DNA of 51,702 nucleotides from Oscillatoriales cyanobacterium (GCA_004292515.1 RDXB01000044.1:1-51702); one strand, 5' to 3'; counted from the stretch's first letter, positions 43,766-51,702 are shown. The notes: a model not told the origin generated them from the letters alone. Translations and numbers: made by a program.

Positions 43766-45850
43766 CTAAATTTGCAACACGCCCTCGGGACGCACGGTGA
43801 GCAGGGTTCGCCGTTGTAGTCCTTCCTCGTGGCAAATTTCGTTGGCGGCCAAGAGGCCACTACTAATTGCCCGTTCCATCAGACCGCAGGGGAACGGCAT
43901 TTTTACCCAGTCCCCGGCAAACATCAAGTTGCTAGCGCCTGATCGCGTGGCCGGCCGCTGCTGATAGCTGCCCGGTGGAAAGCCCGAGAAGTTCTTTTGG
44001 TTCACCAATTCCCGGTGCAGGATCTGGGCTTCTTTGAGGGCGGGCACGAGTTCGTAGAGTTCTTGCTCGAAGGTGGTGAGCAGGGCTTCTTGGGTGGGAA
44101 ACTCGGCTTCTTTGTAGCAGTAGGCATGGAGTTCCACAACGCTGCCGCCGGTGCGATCGGCCCAGGCTTTGTAGTCCTCTTGGATTTTGTGGTAGCGGGT
44201 GATGCTGTCCGTGAGGCGGTAGCCCGAGAGGGAGGTAAATTCGCTTTGATCCCAGTCAAAGTCGCGATCGAACCAAATCCGGGCCACCGCAAAGGGATCG
44301 GCCACGGTCAGTTGAGCCACCTGCGATCGGGTGGGTTCGGCCACTTCCCCTTCGGCAATATCGAAGAGATGGCGGATTCCTTTCACGTCGGCCGCAAACA
44401 CGAAGTAGTCTGCTTCGACTGTGGCGCTGGGGGTGCGATCGACCGTCGTTGCAGCCAGTTGCACCCGATCGCCCGATCGCTGTTCCACGGCGTAGCGGGC
44501 CAGGGGCTTAGTCGCCGGCCCTTGCAGCACCTGGCCATCGTGATCGAACCGGGCCCCATGACAAGGGCATTGGAACGTGCCATCAGCCTGGGGGGCAACG
44601 GTGCAGCCCTGGTGGGTGCAGGTCAGGGATAGGGCGGTTTTGCCCGCCACGGCATAGACATCATCGCCGCCGCCAAAGTATTCTGCCGCCGGTTGGGTCG
44701 CCGAGGCGATCGGCTGGGATGGGGTGGGATCTGGGGTTTGTGGAGCGGTTGTGGCAGGAGTGGTGCTGGCTTCGTTGAGGGAACTGTGGCGATCGACCCA
44801 AAAGGGCACGGGAGTTGCCGAACCCGTTTGGCGATAGCTGAGACCCGAGATCCGTTGACCTTGCCACTGGACGCGATCGACCTGGGCATTGGCAATCACC
44901 TGTCCCCCATTGGCCTCGATCGCCCGGATCATCGGCTCCACCAGCGTGCGGCCCATATCCTGCTTGGTGCCGTTGAACGCTAGCCCCTCGGGATTACCAA
45001 AAAAGTAGAAGTGGAAAAACTGCATCAGCTCGCCCGCACTCAGCACATCCGGCGAGTTGAGGGTAGATTTCCCAAAAGGTAAGAAGTAGAGATCGTACAA
45101 GCCCTTGGGGAAATCATTCGCCGCCCAGTCAGTCACGGCGATCGAATCTAGTTCCTCATAGGTCTTGCTGGGTTCAAAACCCGTAATCGCCCGGAAGACG
45201 GCCCAGTGGGCCGGGCTGGTCAAATTCAAGCCCCAGCGCAGGCGATTGGGCGACGAAATCGCCAAATCAACAATGTTCCAGGGAAACGCCGAATGGGTGG
45301 GCCGAAACACTTCGGGTTCGTAGATATCGCTCTTGTAGAGCACGGAATATCGCTCCAGGGACACAAAATCCTGGCGAATATTCATCTCTTCGGTTAGGGC
45401 CCACAGGTTGTAATACTGCGGAAAGAAGCCGTGGAACCCATGCTCCATCATCAGGGGTTCACCGTTGACATTGATCGGCCAGCTCGCAATTTTGCCACCC
45501 AGGTGAGGGGCGCGCTCCAGTAGGGTGACCGTAAAGCCCCGGCGACTCAGTTCATAGGCCGCCGCCAAACCCGCTAGCCCCCCACCGACCACAGCCACCT
45601 GTTTGGGGCGATCGCTCGGGAGTTGCATCGGCAGCGCCAGCCGATCGGGCTGGTATTCACTGGGAGCAGGCTTGGCAAACCGGGAGTAGCCGAGGGCGCT
45701 GCCCACTGCACCAACTCCGAGTAGCTGCAAAGCCGTGCGGCGCGAAAACGTGGATGAAGCGTCCGTTGATATCGAGTCTGATGATGTCGATTCTGATGTC
45801 GAGTCCGTCGATGCAGACACCGCAGAGTTCGGCTCGGGAGAAAGGGTCAT
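43766..45850 (-). CDS. FAD-dependent, Rieske-containing carotenoid desaturase-like oxidoreductase
   Basis: The protein is about 694 residues. A twin-arginine-like leader (FSRRTALQLLGVGAVGSALG) is followed by the FAD-binding motif VAVVGGGLAGLAAAYELSRRG and LERAPHLGGKIASW of phytoene-desaturase-like amine oxidases. Near the middle a Rieske domain is inserted, with CTHQGC and CPCHGARFDHDG supplying the 2Fe-2S ligands. The desaturase C-terminus has LMFAGDWVKMPFPCGLMERA. This architecture matches the CrtU/CruE group (carotenoid desaturase/methyltransferase in isorenieratene and synechoxanthin synthesis) and its uncharacterised cyanobacterial relatives. I cannot tell which, so I give no symbol. The Tat-like leader suggests a lumenal or periplasmic location, unusual for the named members. 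An upstream in-frame start exists but adds residues without similarity. Confidence 0.75.
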   Translation of the reverse strand: MTLSPEPNSAVSASTDSTSESTSSDSISTDASSTFSRRTALQLLGVGAVGSALGYSRFAKPAPSEYQPDRLALPMQLPSDRPKQVAVVGGGLAGLAAAYELSRRGFTVTLLERAPHLGGKIASWPINVNGEPLMMEHGFHGFFPQYYNLWALTEEMNIRQDFVSLERYSVLYKSDIYEPEVFRPTHSAFPWNIVDLAISSPNRLRWGLNLTSPAHWAVFRAITGFEPSKTYEELDSIAVTDWAANDFPKGLYDLYFLPFGKSTLNSPDVLSAGELMQFFHFYFFGNPEGLAFNGTKQDMGRTLVEPMIRAIEANGGQVIANAQVDRVQWQGQRISGLSYRQTGSATPVPFWVDRHSSLNEASTTPATTAPQTPDPTPSQPIASATQPAAEYFGGGDDVYAVAGKTALSLTCTHQGCTVAPQADGTFQCPCHGARFDHDGQVLQGPATKPLARYAVEQRSGDRVQLAATTVDRTPSATVEADYFVFAADVKGIRHLFDIAEGEVAEPTRSQVAQLTVADPFAVARIWFDRDFDWDQSEFTSLSGYRLTDSITRYHKIQEDYKAWADRTGGSVVELHAYCYKEAEFPTQEALLTTFEQELYELVPALKEAQILHRELVNQKNFSGFPPGSYQQRPATRSGASNLMFAGDWVKMPFPCGLMERAISSGLLAANEICHEEGLQRRTLLTVRPEGVLQI

Positions 45851-46226
45851 GGGGAAATGGAGACGATAAACGGCGCAAGTCCGAGGGACGATCGATCCCC
45901 CGATCGGTTGCTGGCAGTGCGGGTGGTCGTTTGGGTGCGCGGTGCTCCCAACCACTCGCGGATCCTAGCCTACGATTGTGCCGGATTCATTGAGGTTCTG
46001 CCACCCTGCCTGGGGCTGGGATCGCCCGGCCAGCGCGATCGCCCCTGGGCCATCTCTGCCCAAACGCACCTAGCCCACTCTGGATTGAACCCGAGCGAGC
46101 TAATGGGGCGGCTGGGCCACTTGGGGCAATCGTGCCAAGCGAAAATTAGCCCGTTGCAGAGGCGATCGCCCCTAGCGGTTGCCGATCGCGCTGATCCTCG
46201 GGGATCCCCAGGGGAGTCTCAAGCCA
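45851..46226. other. 376-bp spacer upstream of the Rieske oxidoreductase
   Basis: No repeat, RNA or convincing ORF is seen. One plus-strand ORF of 126 codons is open across it but has no recognisable features. The oxidoreductase promoter should lie here. Confidence 0.4.
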
Positions 46227-47648
46227 TCAGCCCTTAGCAAGGGTGGCCCATTCCGTGTGGAAAGTGCCGGGCTTGTCGATGCGCTGGTAGGTATGGGCCC
46301 CAAAGAAGTCCCGCTGGGCTTGGGTCAAGTTTTGGGGCAGCCGATCGCGCCGGTAGCTGTCGAAATAGTCCAGCGACGCACTGAAGGCCGGCACCGCGAT
46401 CCCCGTTTGGGCCGCCGTGGCCACCACCGTCCGCCAAGCGGCCTGGCGATCAAGAATCGTTTGCTTGAACTCAGGAGCCAGCAACAGGTTAGGCAGTTGG
46501 GGATTGTCCGTAAAGGCGCGCTCAATCTTGCTGAGGAAGCCCGCTCGGATGATGCAACCACCCTTCCAGATGCGAGCCATTTCGGCCAGCTTCAAATCAT
46601 AGTTAAACTCCGCTGAAGCCTTGGCTAGCAGAGCCATCCCCTGGGCATAGGAGCAGATTTTGGAGCAGTAGAGCGCGTCTCGCACCTGATCGATAAACAC
46701 GGCGCGATCAACCGGCCCGATCTCACCGGGGCCGCTCAGTTCCTGGGATGCCGCCACCCGTTCGGGCTTAATGGACGACACAATCCGAGCATTCACTGCC
46801 GCAATAATCGTCGGGATCGACACACCCAACTCCAGGGCGCTCATCACCGTCCAGCGGCCCGTGCCCTTTTGGCCGGCAGCATCTTCGATCAGCTCCACCA
46901 GGGGTTGGTGGGTGTCGGGATCGCTGACCTTAAAGATTTCTGCCGTAATTTCAATCAAAAACGAGTTCAGCTCGTCCGCTTGATTCCAGGCAGCAAAGGT
47001 TTCCTGCAACTCGCTTTGGCTGAGGCCACCGACGGTCTTTAGCAGGTCGTAGGCTTCGGCGATTAGTTGCATATCGCCATACTCGATCCCGTTGTGCACC
47101 ATCTTCACGTAGTGACCGGAGCCACCGGGGCCGATGTAGGTGACACAGGGGCCGTTATCGACTTGGGCGGCAATTTTGGTGACGATCGGCTCAATTTTTT
47201 CGTAGGCCGATCGCGTGCCACCGGGCATCAAGCTGGGGCCATTGAGCGCGCCTTCTTCACCGCCACTCACACCCATGCCGATGTAGGTCAGGCCAAGGGC
47301 TTCGAGTTTGCGGGTGCGGCGCTCCGTATCGTCGTAGAGCGAGTTGCCGCCGTCGATCAAAATGTCACCGGGGGCCAGCAGGGGTTGCAGTTGGTCAATC
47401 ACGGCATCAACCGGCCCGCCGGCTTTGACCATGATCAAAATTTTGCGGGGTGGTTCAAGGGCGGCTACGAATTCTTCCAGGCTGTAGGTGGGTTGCACCT
47501 GTTTGCCTTGGGCGCGGGTGGCCATGAATGCGTCGGTTTTGTCGCGGCTACGGTTATAAACGGCGATCGGAAAACCATTCCGCTCAATGTTCAAGGCAAG
47601 GTTCTCGCCCATCACAGCAAGACCGATGAGTCCAAAGCTTTGAGCCAT
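46227..47648 (-). CDS. gnd: 6-phosphogluconate dehydrogenase, decarboxylating
   Basis: Gnd oxidises 6-phosphogluconate to ribulose 5-phosphate with NADP, the second oxidative step of the pentose phosphate pathway and the main route of dark sugar breakdown in cyanobacteria. The 473 residues show the nucleotide-binding N-terminus FGLIGLAVMGENLALNIERN, the NADP-contacting YNRSRDKTD, and the active-site GPGGSGHYVKMVHNGIEYGD with its lysine and asparagine. IEDAAGQKGTGRW and FFGAHTYQRIDKPGTFHTEW complete the family signature. The length is normal and no residue appears to be missing. It seems monocistronic, with a long upstream spacer. Confidence 0.97.
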   Translation of the reverse strand: MAQSFGLIGLAVMGENLALNIERNGFPIAVYNRSRDKTDAFMATRAQGKQVQPTYSLEEFVAALEPPRKILIMVKAGGPVDAVIDQLQPLLAPGDILIDGGNSLYDDTERRTRKLEALGLTYIGMGVSGGEEGALNGPSLMPGGTRSAYEKIEPIVTKIAAQVDNGPCVTYIGPGGSGHYVKMVHNGIEYGDMQLIAEAYDLLKTVGGLSQSELQETFAAWNQADELNSFLIEITAEIFKVSDPDTHQPLVELIEDAAGQKGTGRWTVMSALELGVSIPTIIAAVNARIVSSIKPERVAASQELSGPGEIGPVDRAVFIDQVRDALYCSKICSYAQGMALLAKASAEFNYDLKLAEMARIWKGGCIIRAGFLSKIERAFTDNPQLPNLLLAPEFKQTILDRQAAWRTVVATAAQTGIAVPAFSASLDYFDSYRRDRLPQNLTQAQRDFFGAHTYQRIDKPGTFHTEWATLAKG

Positions 47649-48002
47649 AGGAAAGATTAGATTGGCTAGGTATCACTCGGGTCCAATGAAGCGTGCCTGT
47701 GACTGAGGACAGCCAGCAGCCGACCGTTCGGTGTACAGGAGTCCTGGTCAACAGGTTCCGTCAGCGTGCTCAGAACGCTAACCAAATGACCATTGCTGAT
47801 GGTCTTGCCTGACAAGAAATTGACAACGCATCGGTCAGAAATTGCCCTCAGACTAGCCCGATCCCCTAGGGATGGATCGGAAGATTAGGTTAAGAGTGGC
47901 GATCGCGCGTTCTGGCAAGGGCGATCACTTCCTGATTACAAGTAAATTTCGTTACTCGAAAGGAGCGCTAGAATACGGTTATATCGGCTATGGCGGCTAT
48001 AT

Positions 48003-48058
48003 CGGCGCTAAGTCTTCGGCGCTAAGTCTTCGGCGCTAAGTCTTTGGCGCTAAGTCTT
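48003..48058. repeat. Tandem repeat, 14-bp unit x4
   Basis: CGGCGCTAAGTCTT repeats four times with one T/C change. A related second array follows immediately. Confidence 0.9.
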
Positions 48059-48062
48059 CGGT

Positions 48063-48104
48063 GCTAGGGAGTTCGCGCTGGGGAGTTCGCGCTGGGGAGT
48101 TCGT
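48063..48104. repeat. Tandem repeat, 14-bp unit x3
   Basis: GCTGGGGAGTTCGC repeats about three times; the first copy reads GCTAGGGAGTTCGC and the last ends in T. Confidence 0.9.
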
Positions 48105-48213
48105 GGGCTGATCAGCCGATCACAGGTGTGATTGAGCCGGTGATCTCTGGGGTGTCGTTAGATGGGGCATTTAGACATCATTAGCAGGCGACAGGCTGGC
48201 TGATAGGAGAGTT

Positions 48214-48546
48214 ATGCAAGCCAAATCCCTGCCCACCCAAGCCCTGAACCCAAGGCAGTTGAGGGGCGATCGCCAAAGCCCAAGGCCAAGGGGGTTGCTC
48301 ACTGGCCCACGCAAGTTGGTTGGACAACGTAAGTCAGGGGTTTGCAATCAAAGTTACTCTGTAGGGTATAAAGCCCATAGGGGGTCTCACCCCTCGTCCA
48401 AATTGATACATACTCGTGCATCAGCTCGTGTTTGGTCTCGATTCCCGATACCTCTGATCCCGATACCTCTGATCCCGATACCTCTGATCGTGATCGCCCT
48501 CAACGGCTCGATCCCGTTGACCAAACCAATCCAACCACTTGACTAA
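48214..48546 (+). CDS. Doubtful small ORF with repeat-encoded PIPLI units
   Basis: The 110-codon ORF starts after a good Shine-Dalgarno sequence (AGGAG five bases before ATG) in an otherwise gene-free region. The product is basic. Near its end it contains three FPIPLI/IPIPLI units, which are encoded by a 15-bp tandem DNA repeat. I see no domain, signal peptide or relative. The composition is more like translated spacer than a protein, so this is kept only because of the ribosome site. Confidence 0.25.
   Translation: MQAKSLPTQALNPRQLRGDRQSPRPRGLLTGPRKLVGQRKSGVCNQSYSVGYKAHRGSHPSSKLIHTRASARVWSRFPIPLIPIPLIPIPLIVIALNGSIPLTKPIQPLD
48446..48490. repeat. Tandem repeat, 15-bp unit x3
   Basis: CCCGATACCTCTGAT repeats exactly three times, at the 3' end of the doubtful ORF. 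Between this array and the cyclase gene (48491-48820) nothing is recognisable except HIP1 sites. Confidence 0.9.
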
Positions 48547-48820
48547 CTGGATCTCGATTCAGTGTCAGACCCTAGGGAGTTTGATCGCATCTTGTTTTCC
48601 CAAATGATGGGAGCTATTGGAGTTCAAAAGCTGGCCGAGACTGGAATTAGCCAGCGATCGCCAGTGCTGCTAGACCGCAAACCGCCGGAACGATCGCAAC
48701 CGGTATGACTGTGGCAGTTCAACGGTTGGGTACTACAGGGGCAAAGGGAATTGCGATCGCGCGTTAGATGAAATGGATTGAGTGATATTGGTTGCGTTGC
48801 TGTGAAGCAGAGTGGATGGC

Positions 48821-50614
48821 ATGGCTGAACTTCAATTACGCCTTCAAGTTCCGGGGAATCCCGATCGATTGATTTCAGTTGAAGCCGATCAATACACGAT
48901 CGGCCGTGCCAGCGACTGTGATTTGATCCTGTCGCCCTATGGCGTGTCGCGCTACCACACGCGCATCAGCCGCACCGAGGCCGATAGCGGCTGGATCGTC
49001 GAAGATCTCAAAAGCAAAAACGGCACTCGCCTGAATCGATCGCCCATCCAGCGACCGACCTCCCTCCAACACGGCGATCGCATTTACATCGAAAACGTTT
49101 GCATCACCATCTCCCTCGCCGGCGTTGGTGCTGTGACCCCGTTGATCAACCCCACCATCACGCGATCGCCCACCCACACCAGCAGCACCACCTACACCAG
49201 CAGCAACCCCACCTACACCAGCACCCCCACCTTGTCCGCCCAGCGGCCCAGCATGGTGCAACTGCCGGAAATTGACTCCCTGGCCGACGGCAAAATGCGG
49301 ATTTCCCGCAACGCCCGCGCTCTCCAAGAGCAATGGCTCAGTGCCGATCAAAGTGGTAGTGACAGCCTGTATGAGCGCGATCGCACCATTGCTCGCCTGC
49401 GCGACCTCGTGGAAATTGCCAAAGGCCTCACCTCCGCCGCCAGCAGCAACGCCATCTTCCAGCAAGTCCAAGAAGTCGTGTTTCGCTACCTGACCAGCAT
49501 TGAACGCCTGGCCCTGTTGGTGGACGTTGAAGACGACGGCAACTTGCAACTGCTCAACGCCGCCGCCCGCGAAACCGAACGGGCCCGCGATCTCACCCTC
49601 AACAGCGGCTGGATTAGCCAAAGCATTTGCCAAAAAGTCTTTAAAGAAAAAATTGCCCTGCAAACCGCCGATGCCCAATCCGATGAACGCTTTGGCTCCG
49701 AGCAAAGCATTCTCTATAAAGGCATCCGCAGCGCCATGGCCGTGCCCCTATGGAATGAAGATAAGGTCGTCGGTGTGCTTTATGCCGATGCCAACCTCTC
49801 CTCCGATAGTTGGGTGCAAGAGGGAGAAGAAGATCTCAGCTTCTTTTCGGCCCTGGCGAATTTGGTCGCCGCCAGTGTTCAACGGTGGCTGCTGACCCGC
49901 AAACTCCAGGAAGAAGAACGCCTCTGCCAAAAGCTAGAGCGCTATCACTCGCCCGCCGTGGTGCAACAAATGATCGCCGCCGGGGCCCACGAGGATGGCC
50001 GGATTCCCACCACCGATGGCGAAATCAGCATTCTCTTCGCCGATATTGTGGGCTTCACGGCCCTGTCCGAGCGGCTGACTCCCTCGCAGGTGGCTGACCT
50101 GCTGAATCGGTTCTTTGAGGAAATGCTGCAAGAAATTTTTGCGCTGGGCGGCACGCTCGATAAGTTCATCGGCGATTGCATCATGGCGTTCTTTGGCGCG
50201 CCTGAACCCCAGCCGGATCATGCCGATCGCGCCGTGGTGGCAGCTCGGCGGATGTTGGAGCGCCTCGATGATCTCAACAAGCGCAAAGTCCTGGGTGAAG
50301 AGCTGCAACTGCGGATCGCCATCAACAGCGGCCGAGCCGTGGTGGGTGATGTGGGCAGTTCCCAGCGAATGGACTACACGGTGCTGGGCGGCACGGTCAA
50401 CCTGGCAGCTCGCATGGAAAGTATTTGCCCGGTGGGTCAATGCATTATCAGCGCCAATACCCATGAGTTGGTTTCGCGCAAGATGCAGTGGATGCAAATG
50501 GGTGAATTTCGGTTTAAGGGCATCGAGCGGCCTGTGCCGATTTTTCAAGATCGAGCGCGTGCCCAAGAATTAGAAATGGTGCAAATGCTGATGGAGCAAC
50601 GCCCCAGCCATTAA
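48821..50614 (+). CDS. FHA-GAF adenylate cyclase (class III)
   Basis: The 597-residue soluble protein has three domains. The N-terminal FHA domain (about 15-105) shows YTIGRASDCDLIL, SRYHTRISR and KSKNGTRLN, a phosphothreonine-binding site. The GAF domain (about 205-365) includes GIRSAMAVPLWNEDKVVGVLY. The C-terminal class III cyclase has metal-binding aspartates in ILFADIVGFTALSERL and KFIGDCIMAFFG. The substrate lysine is in LDKFIGD, threonine replaces the usual adenine-specifying aspartate in MDYTVLGG, and the transition-state residues are in TVNLAARME. Lysine plus threonine is typical of class IIIb adenylate cyclases, many of which respond to bicarbonate. A GTG three codons upstream is an alternative start. 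The cognate kinase for the FHA domain is not in this window. Confidence 0.9.
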   Translation: MAELQLRLQVPGNPDRLISVEADQYTIGRASDCDLILSPYGVSRYHTRISRTEADSGWIVEDLKSKNGTRLNRSPIQRPTSLQHGDRIYIENVCITISLAGVGAVTPLINPTITRSPTHTSSTTYTSSNPTYTSTPTLSAQRPSMVQLPEIDSLADGKMRISRNARALQEQWLSADQSGSDSLYERDRTIARLRDLVEIAKGLTSAASSNAIFQQVQEVVFRYLTSIERLALLVDVEDDGNLQLLNAAARETERARDLTLNSGWISQSICQKVFKEKIALQTADAQSDERFGSEQSILYKGIRSAMAVPLWNEDKVVGVLYADANLSSDSWVQEGEEDLSFFSALANLVAASVQRWLLTRKLQEEERLCQKLERYHSPAVVQQMIAAGAHEDGRIPTTDGEISILFADIVGFTALSERLTPSQVADLLNRFFEEMLQEIFALGGTLDKFIGDCIMAFFGAPEPQPDHADRAVVAARRMLERLDDLNKRKVLGEELQLRIAINSGRAVVGDVGSSQRMDYTVLGGTVNLAARMESICPVGQCIISANTHELVSRKMQWMQMGEFRFKGIERPVPIFQDRARAQELEMVQMLMEQRPSH

Positions 50615-50625
50615 GCCCTTAGTAC

Positions 50626-50675
50626 GCATCTGAATGCATCTGAATGCATCTGAATGCATCTGAATGCATCTGAAT
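50626..50675. repeat. Tandem repeat, 10-bp unit x5
   Basis: GCATCTGAAT repeats exactly five times, 11 bp after the cyclase stop codon. Confidence 0.95.
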
Positions 50676-50706
50676 GGAGTGGTAGATATTGCTTGCTGAC
50701 AAGGGT

Positions 50707-50886
50707 TTACAGCGTTGATCGGCTGGCTAAACCGGCTTCGGCGATCGCCTGCACATCTTCAGCATGGGTGATGCTGGGATCAGCCAAATAGCGGCGATGG
50801 AAGTCTGGCTGAGTCAGCCGATCGCCATTCACCAGTCGAGGAATCATGGTTGGATCTTGCGATCGCGTTGATAACTGCAATGGCAT
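50707..50886 (-). CDS. Short Uma2 N-terminal-like ORF, probably a remnant
   Basis: The 59-residue product contains MIPRLVNGDRLTQPDFHRRY, which matches the N-terminal motif of one branch of Uma2-family proteins, normally followed by a stretch of the KAELIEGVVYM type. Here it continues ADPSITHAEDVQAIAEAGLA and stops, without any catalytic residue. AGGAG eight bases before the chosen ATG shows that it can be translated. It lies 44 bp downstream of a complete Uma2 gene on the same strand. It may be a deletion derivative, or a small protein that uses only this motif; I cannot decide. Confidence 0.5.
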   Translation of the reverse strand: MPLQLSTRSQDPTMIPRLVNGDRLTQPDFHRRYLADPSITHAEDVQAIAEAGLASRSTL

Positions 50887-50930
50887 AATCATTACTCCTG
50901 ATTTCAGCGCAATTTGATTATTCTGAAAAT

Positions 50931-51521
50931 TTATTCTGAAAATTCCACTTTGTCGTACAAATCAGCCAGGGAAATCTCCAGGGCGATCGACTCCAATTGC
51001 AAGCTAGCTTCTAACCCGATCGCATCATTTAATAACCAGCCTCGATCGCGTTTTATGTAATGGGCAACCTGTGGCCGAGTTTGCGAAATCGCTAAATATT
51101 CCCCAAAGCCAGAAATCGTGCGATAGGACATAAACTTATCGCCAATGTCGTAGTCTTCAGTTGATTTTGACAGCACCTCCGCCAACAGAATTGGATTCAT
51201 CACGGTATCCTTGCGCCCCGGCTTCAATTCCAAGGGATCGCGTGTCACCATCACATCGGGATAGGTATAGCGATCGACTTCAGGAATCCACAACCGTTGA
51301 TCTGCTACAAAAGCTCGGTAAGGCTGACGACGCAGCGCAAATGTCAAAATGGCGATTAAATTAGCTGAAATTTGGTTATGAGTTGGTGTGCCGCCGGCCA
51401 TGGGAGTGATGATTCCTTGATCGTAATCGTGACGTTGTTCGGAGCGAGTGTCTAGTGCAAAATAGTCATCCTCCGTTTGCTTGGGCAGACTAGAAATAGG
51501 CTGAACGGGTGTAGCAACCAT
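50931..51521 (-). CDS. Uma2 family protein (DUF820, putative PD-(D/E)xK nuclease fold)
   Basis: The 196-residue protein is full length for the family. The family pattern is complete: EDDYFALDTRSEQRHDYDQG, GGTPTHNQISANLIAIL, YTYPDVMVTRDP with the putative metal-binding aspartate, and ILLAEVLSKSTEDYDIGDKF with the glutamate. The C-terminal YRTISGFGEYLAISQTRPQV is also typical. Uma2 proteins are strongly expanded in cyanobacteria and their biological role is unknown; the nuclease fold is inferred from structure of relatives. GGAG nine bases before the ATG supports the start. A short Uma2-like ORF follows. Confidence 0.85.
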   Translation of the reverse strand: MVATPVQPISSLPKQTEDDYFALDTRSEQRHDYDQGIITPMAGGTPTHNQISANLIAILTFALRRQPYRAFVADQRLWIPEVDRYTYPDVMVTRDPLELKPGRKDTVMNPILLAEVLSKSTEDYDIGDKFMSYRTISGFGEYLAISQTRPQVAHYIKRDRGWLLNDAIGLEASLQLESIALEISLADLYDKVEFSE

Positions 51522-51567
51522 CGTGAATTACTCCAAAAAAATGGTAATTAACTACTGCATCTTGGGT

Positions 51568-51649
51568 CGGTTGGGTTGAGGCACGAAACCCAACAGAATA
51601 TCTATGTGGCATTGATCGAGTTGGGTTTCGCAAGCTCTACCCAACCTAC
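51568..51649. repeat. GTTGGGTTTCG-type inverted repeat, copy 2
   Basis: CGGTTGGGTTGAGGCACGAA plus ACCCAAC and GTTGGGTTTCGCAAGCTCTA plus CCCAACC form the arms around a loop unlike that of the copy at 21366-21445. The remaining bases to the right edge show nothing identifiable. Confidence 0.8.
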
Positions 51650-51702
51650 TGAAAAGTCTTTAAGTTGAGTCAATAATTCAGAATAGACATGACGATCGCC
51701 CC

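Larger units (their letters stand above)
47649..48213. other. Spacer upstream of gnd
   Basis: About 560 bp that should carry the gnd promoter. It ends in two tandem repeat arrays (listed separately). No gene or known RNA is seen. Confidence 0.5.

Noticed and set aside
43575-43769. Plus-strand ORF of 64 codons
   Set aside because: It lies across the truncated family-A element and has no ribosome site or recognisable features.
48003-48104. Direct repeats resembling a CRISPR array
   Set aside because: Units are contiguous 14-mers without unique spacers, and no cas gene is present.
1-51702. tRNA, rRNA, tmRNA and RNase P RNA genes
   Set aside because: Spacers on both strands were scanned by eye for T-arm and other consensus motifs and none was found. 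A covariance-model search would be decisive.

Overview
The window comes from a cyanobacterial chromosome. It carries photosystem I subunit PsaE, the NDH-1 subunit NdhO, the magnesium chelatase subunit ChlD and a SigF-type group 3 sigma factor. The octamer GCGATCGC (HIP1) occurs very often in both genes and spacers. The DNA is GC-rich and most genes look ordinary and chromosomal. I saw no prophage, CRISPR array, tRNA, rRNA or complete insertion sequence.

Layout. Positions 1-1,200: the first 82 codons of an MmeI-like restriction-methyltransferase run off the left edge, preceded by a small cyanobacterial ORF. These are divergent from two tandem 76-residue HTH proteins, and the divergent spacer carries two dyads of the same geometry. 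Positions 1,390-8,715 (all minus strand): a glycosyltransferase, a frameshifted sensor kinase, a lipoate-ligase/lysozyme-like fusion, a YbjN-domain protein and a SAM methyltransferase. Positions 8,950-24,820 (minus strand): a complete MmeI-like R-M enzyme, typA, cimA, a small membrane protein, ureD with a Uma2 remnant, chlD, era, pnp and a single-domain response regulator. Positions 24,959-29,896 (plus strand): a type II topoisomerase A subunit, cobyric acid synthase (cobQ) and a secreted low-complexity protein. Positions 29,912-33,250 (minus): a GH15/phosphorylase-kinase-like protein. Positions 34,119-38,555 (plus): a 1,478-residue hybrid kinase. Positions 38,745-47,648 (minus): ndhO, mutM, psaE, a secreted protein, a PilP/GspC-like lipoprotein, sigF, a Rieske-FAD oxidoreductase and gnd. 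Positions 48,821-50,614 (plus): an FHA-GAF-adenylate cyclase. The right end holds a short Uma2-like ORF and a full Uma2 gene.

The spacers are unusually rich in repeats. There are short non-autonomous elements with terminal inverted repeats of 13-22 bp, and five perfect copies of the palindrome CAAGGGGCTTAAGCCCCTTG embedded in different repeats. There is an exact 62-bp duplication, and at least ten arrays of 10-18 bp tandem units. One such array lies inside a coding region, where it forms the linker of the lipoate-ligase/lysozyme-like fusion.

Most genes are independent housekeeping units, and no large novel operon is evident. The most interesting unexplained pieces are the C-protein-like regulatory arrangement beside the partial R-M gene, the repeat-linked fusion protein, the kinase broken in its HAMP domain, and the repeat families. 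All functions are assigned from sequence motifs read by eye; no database search was run.
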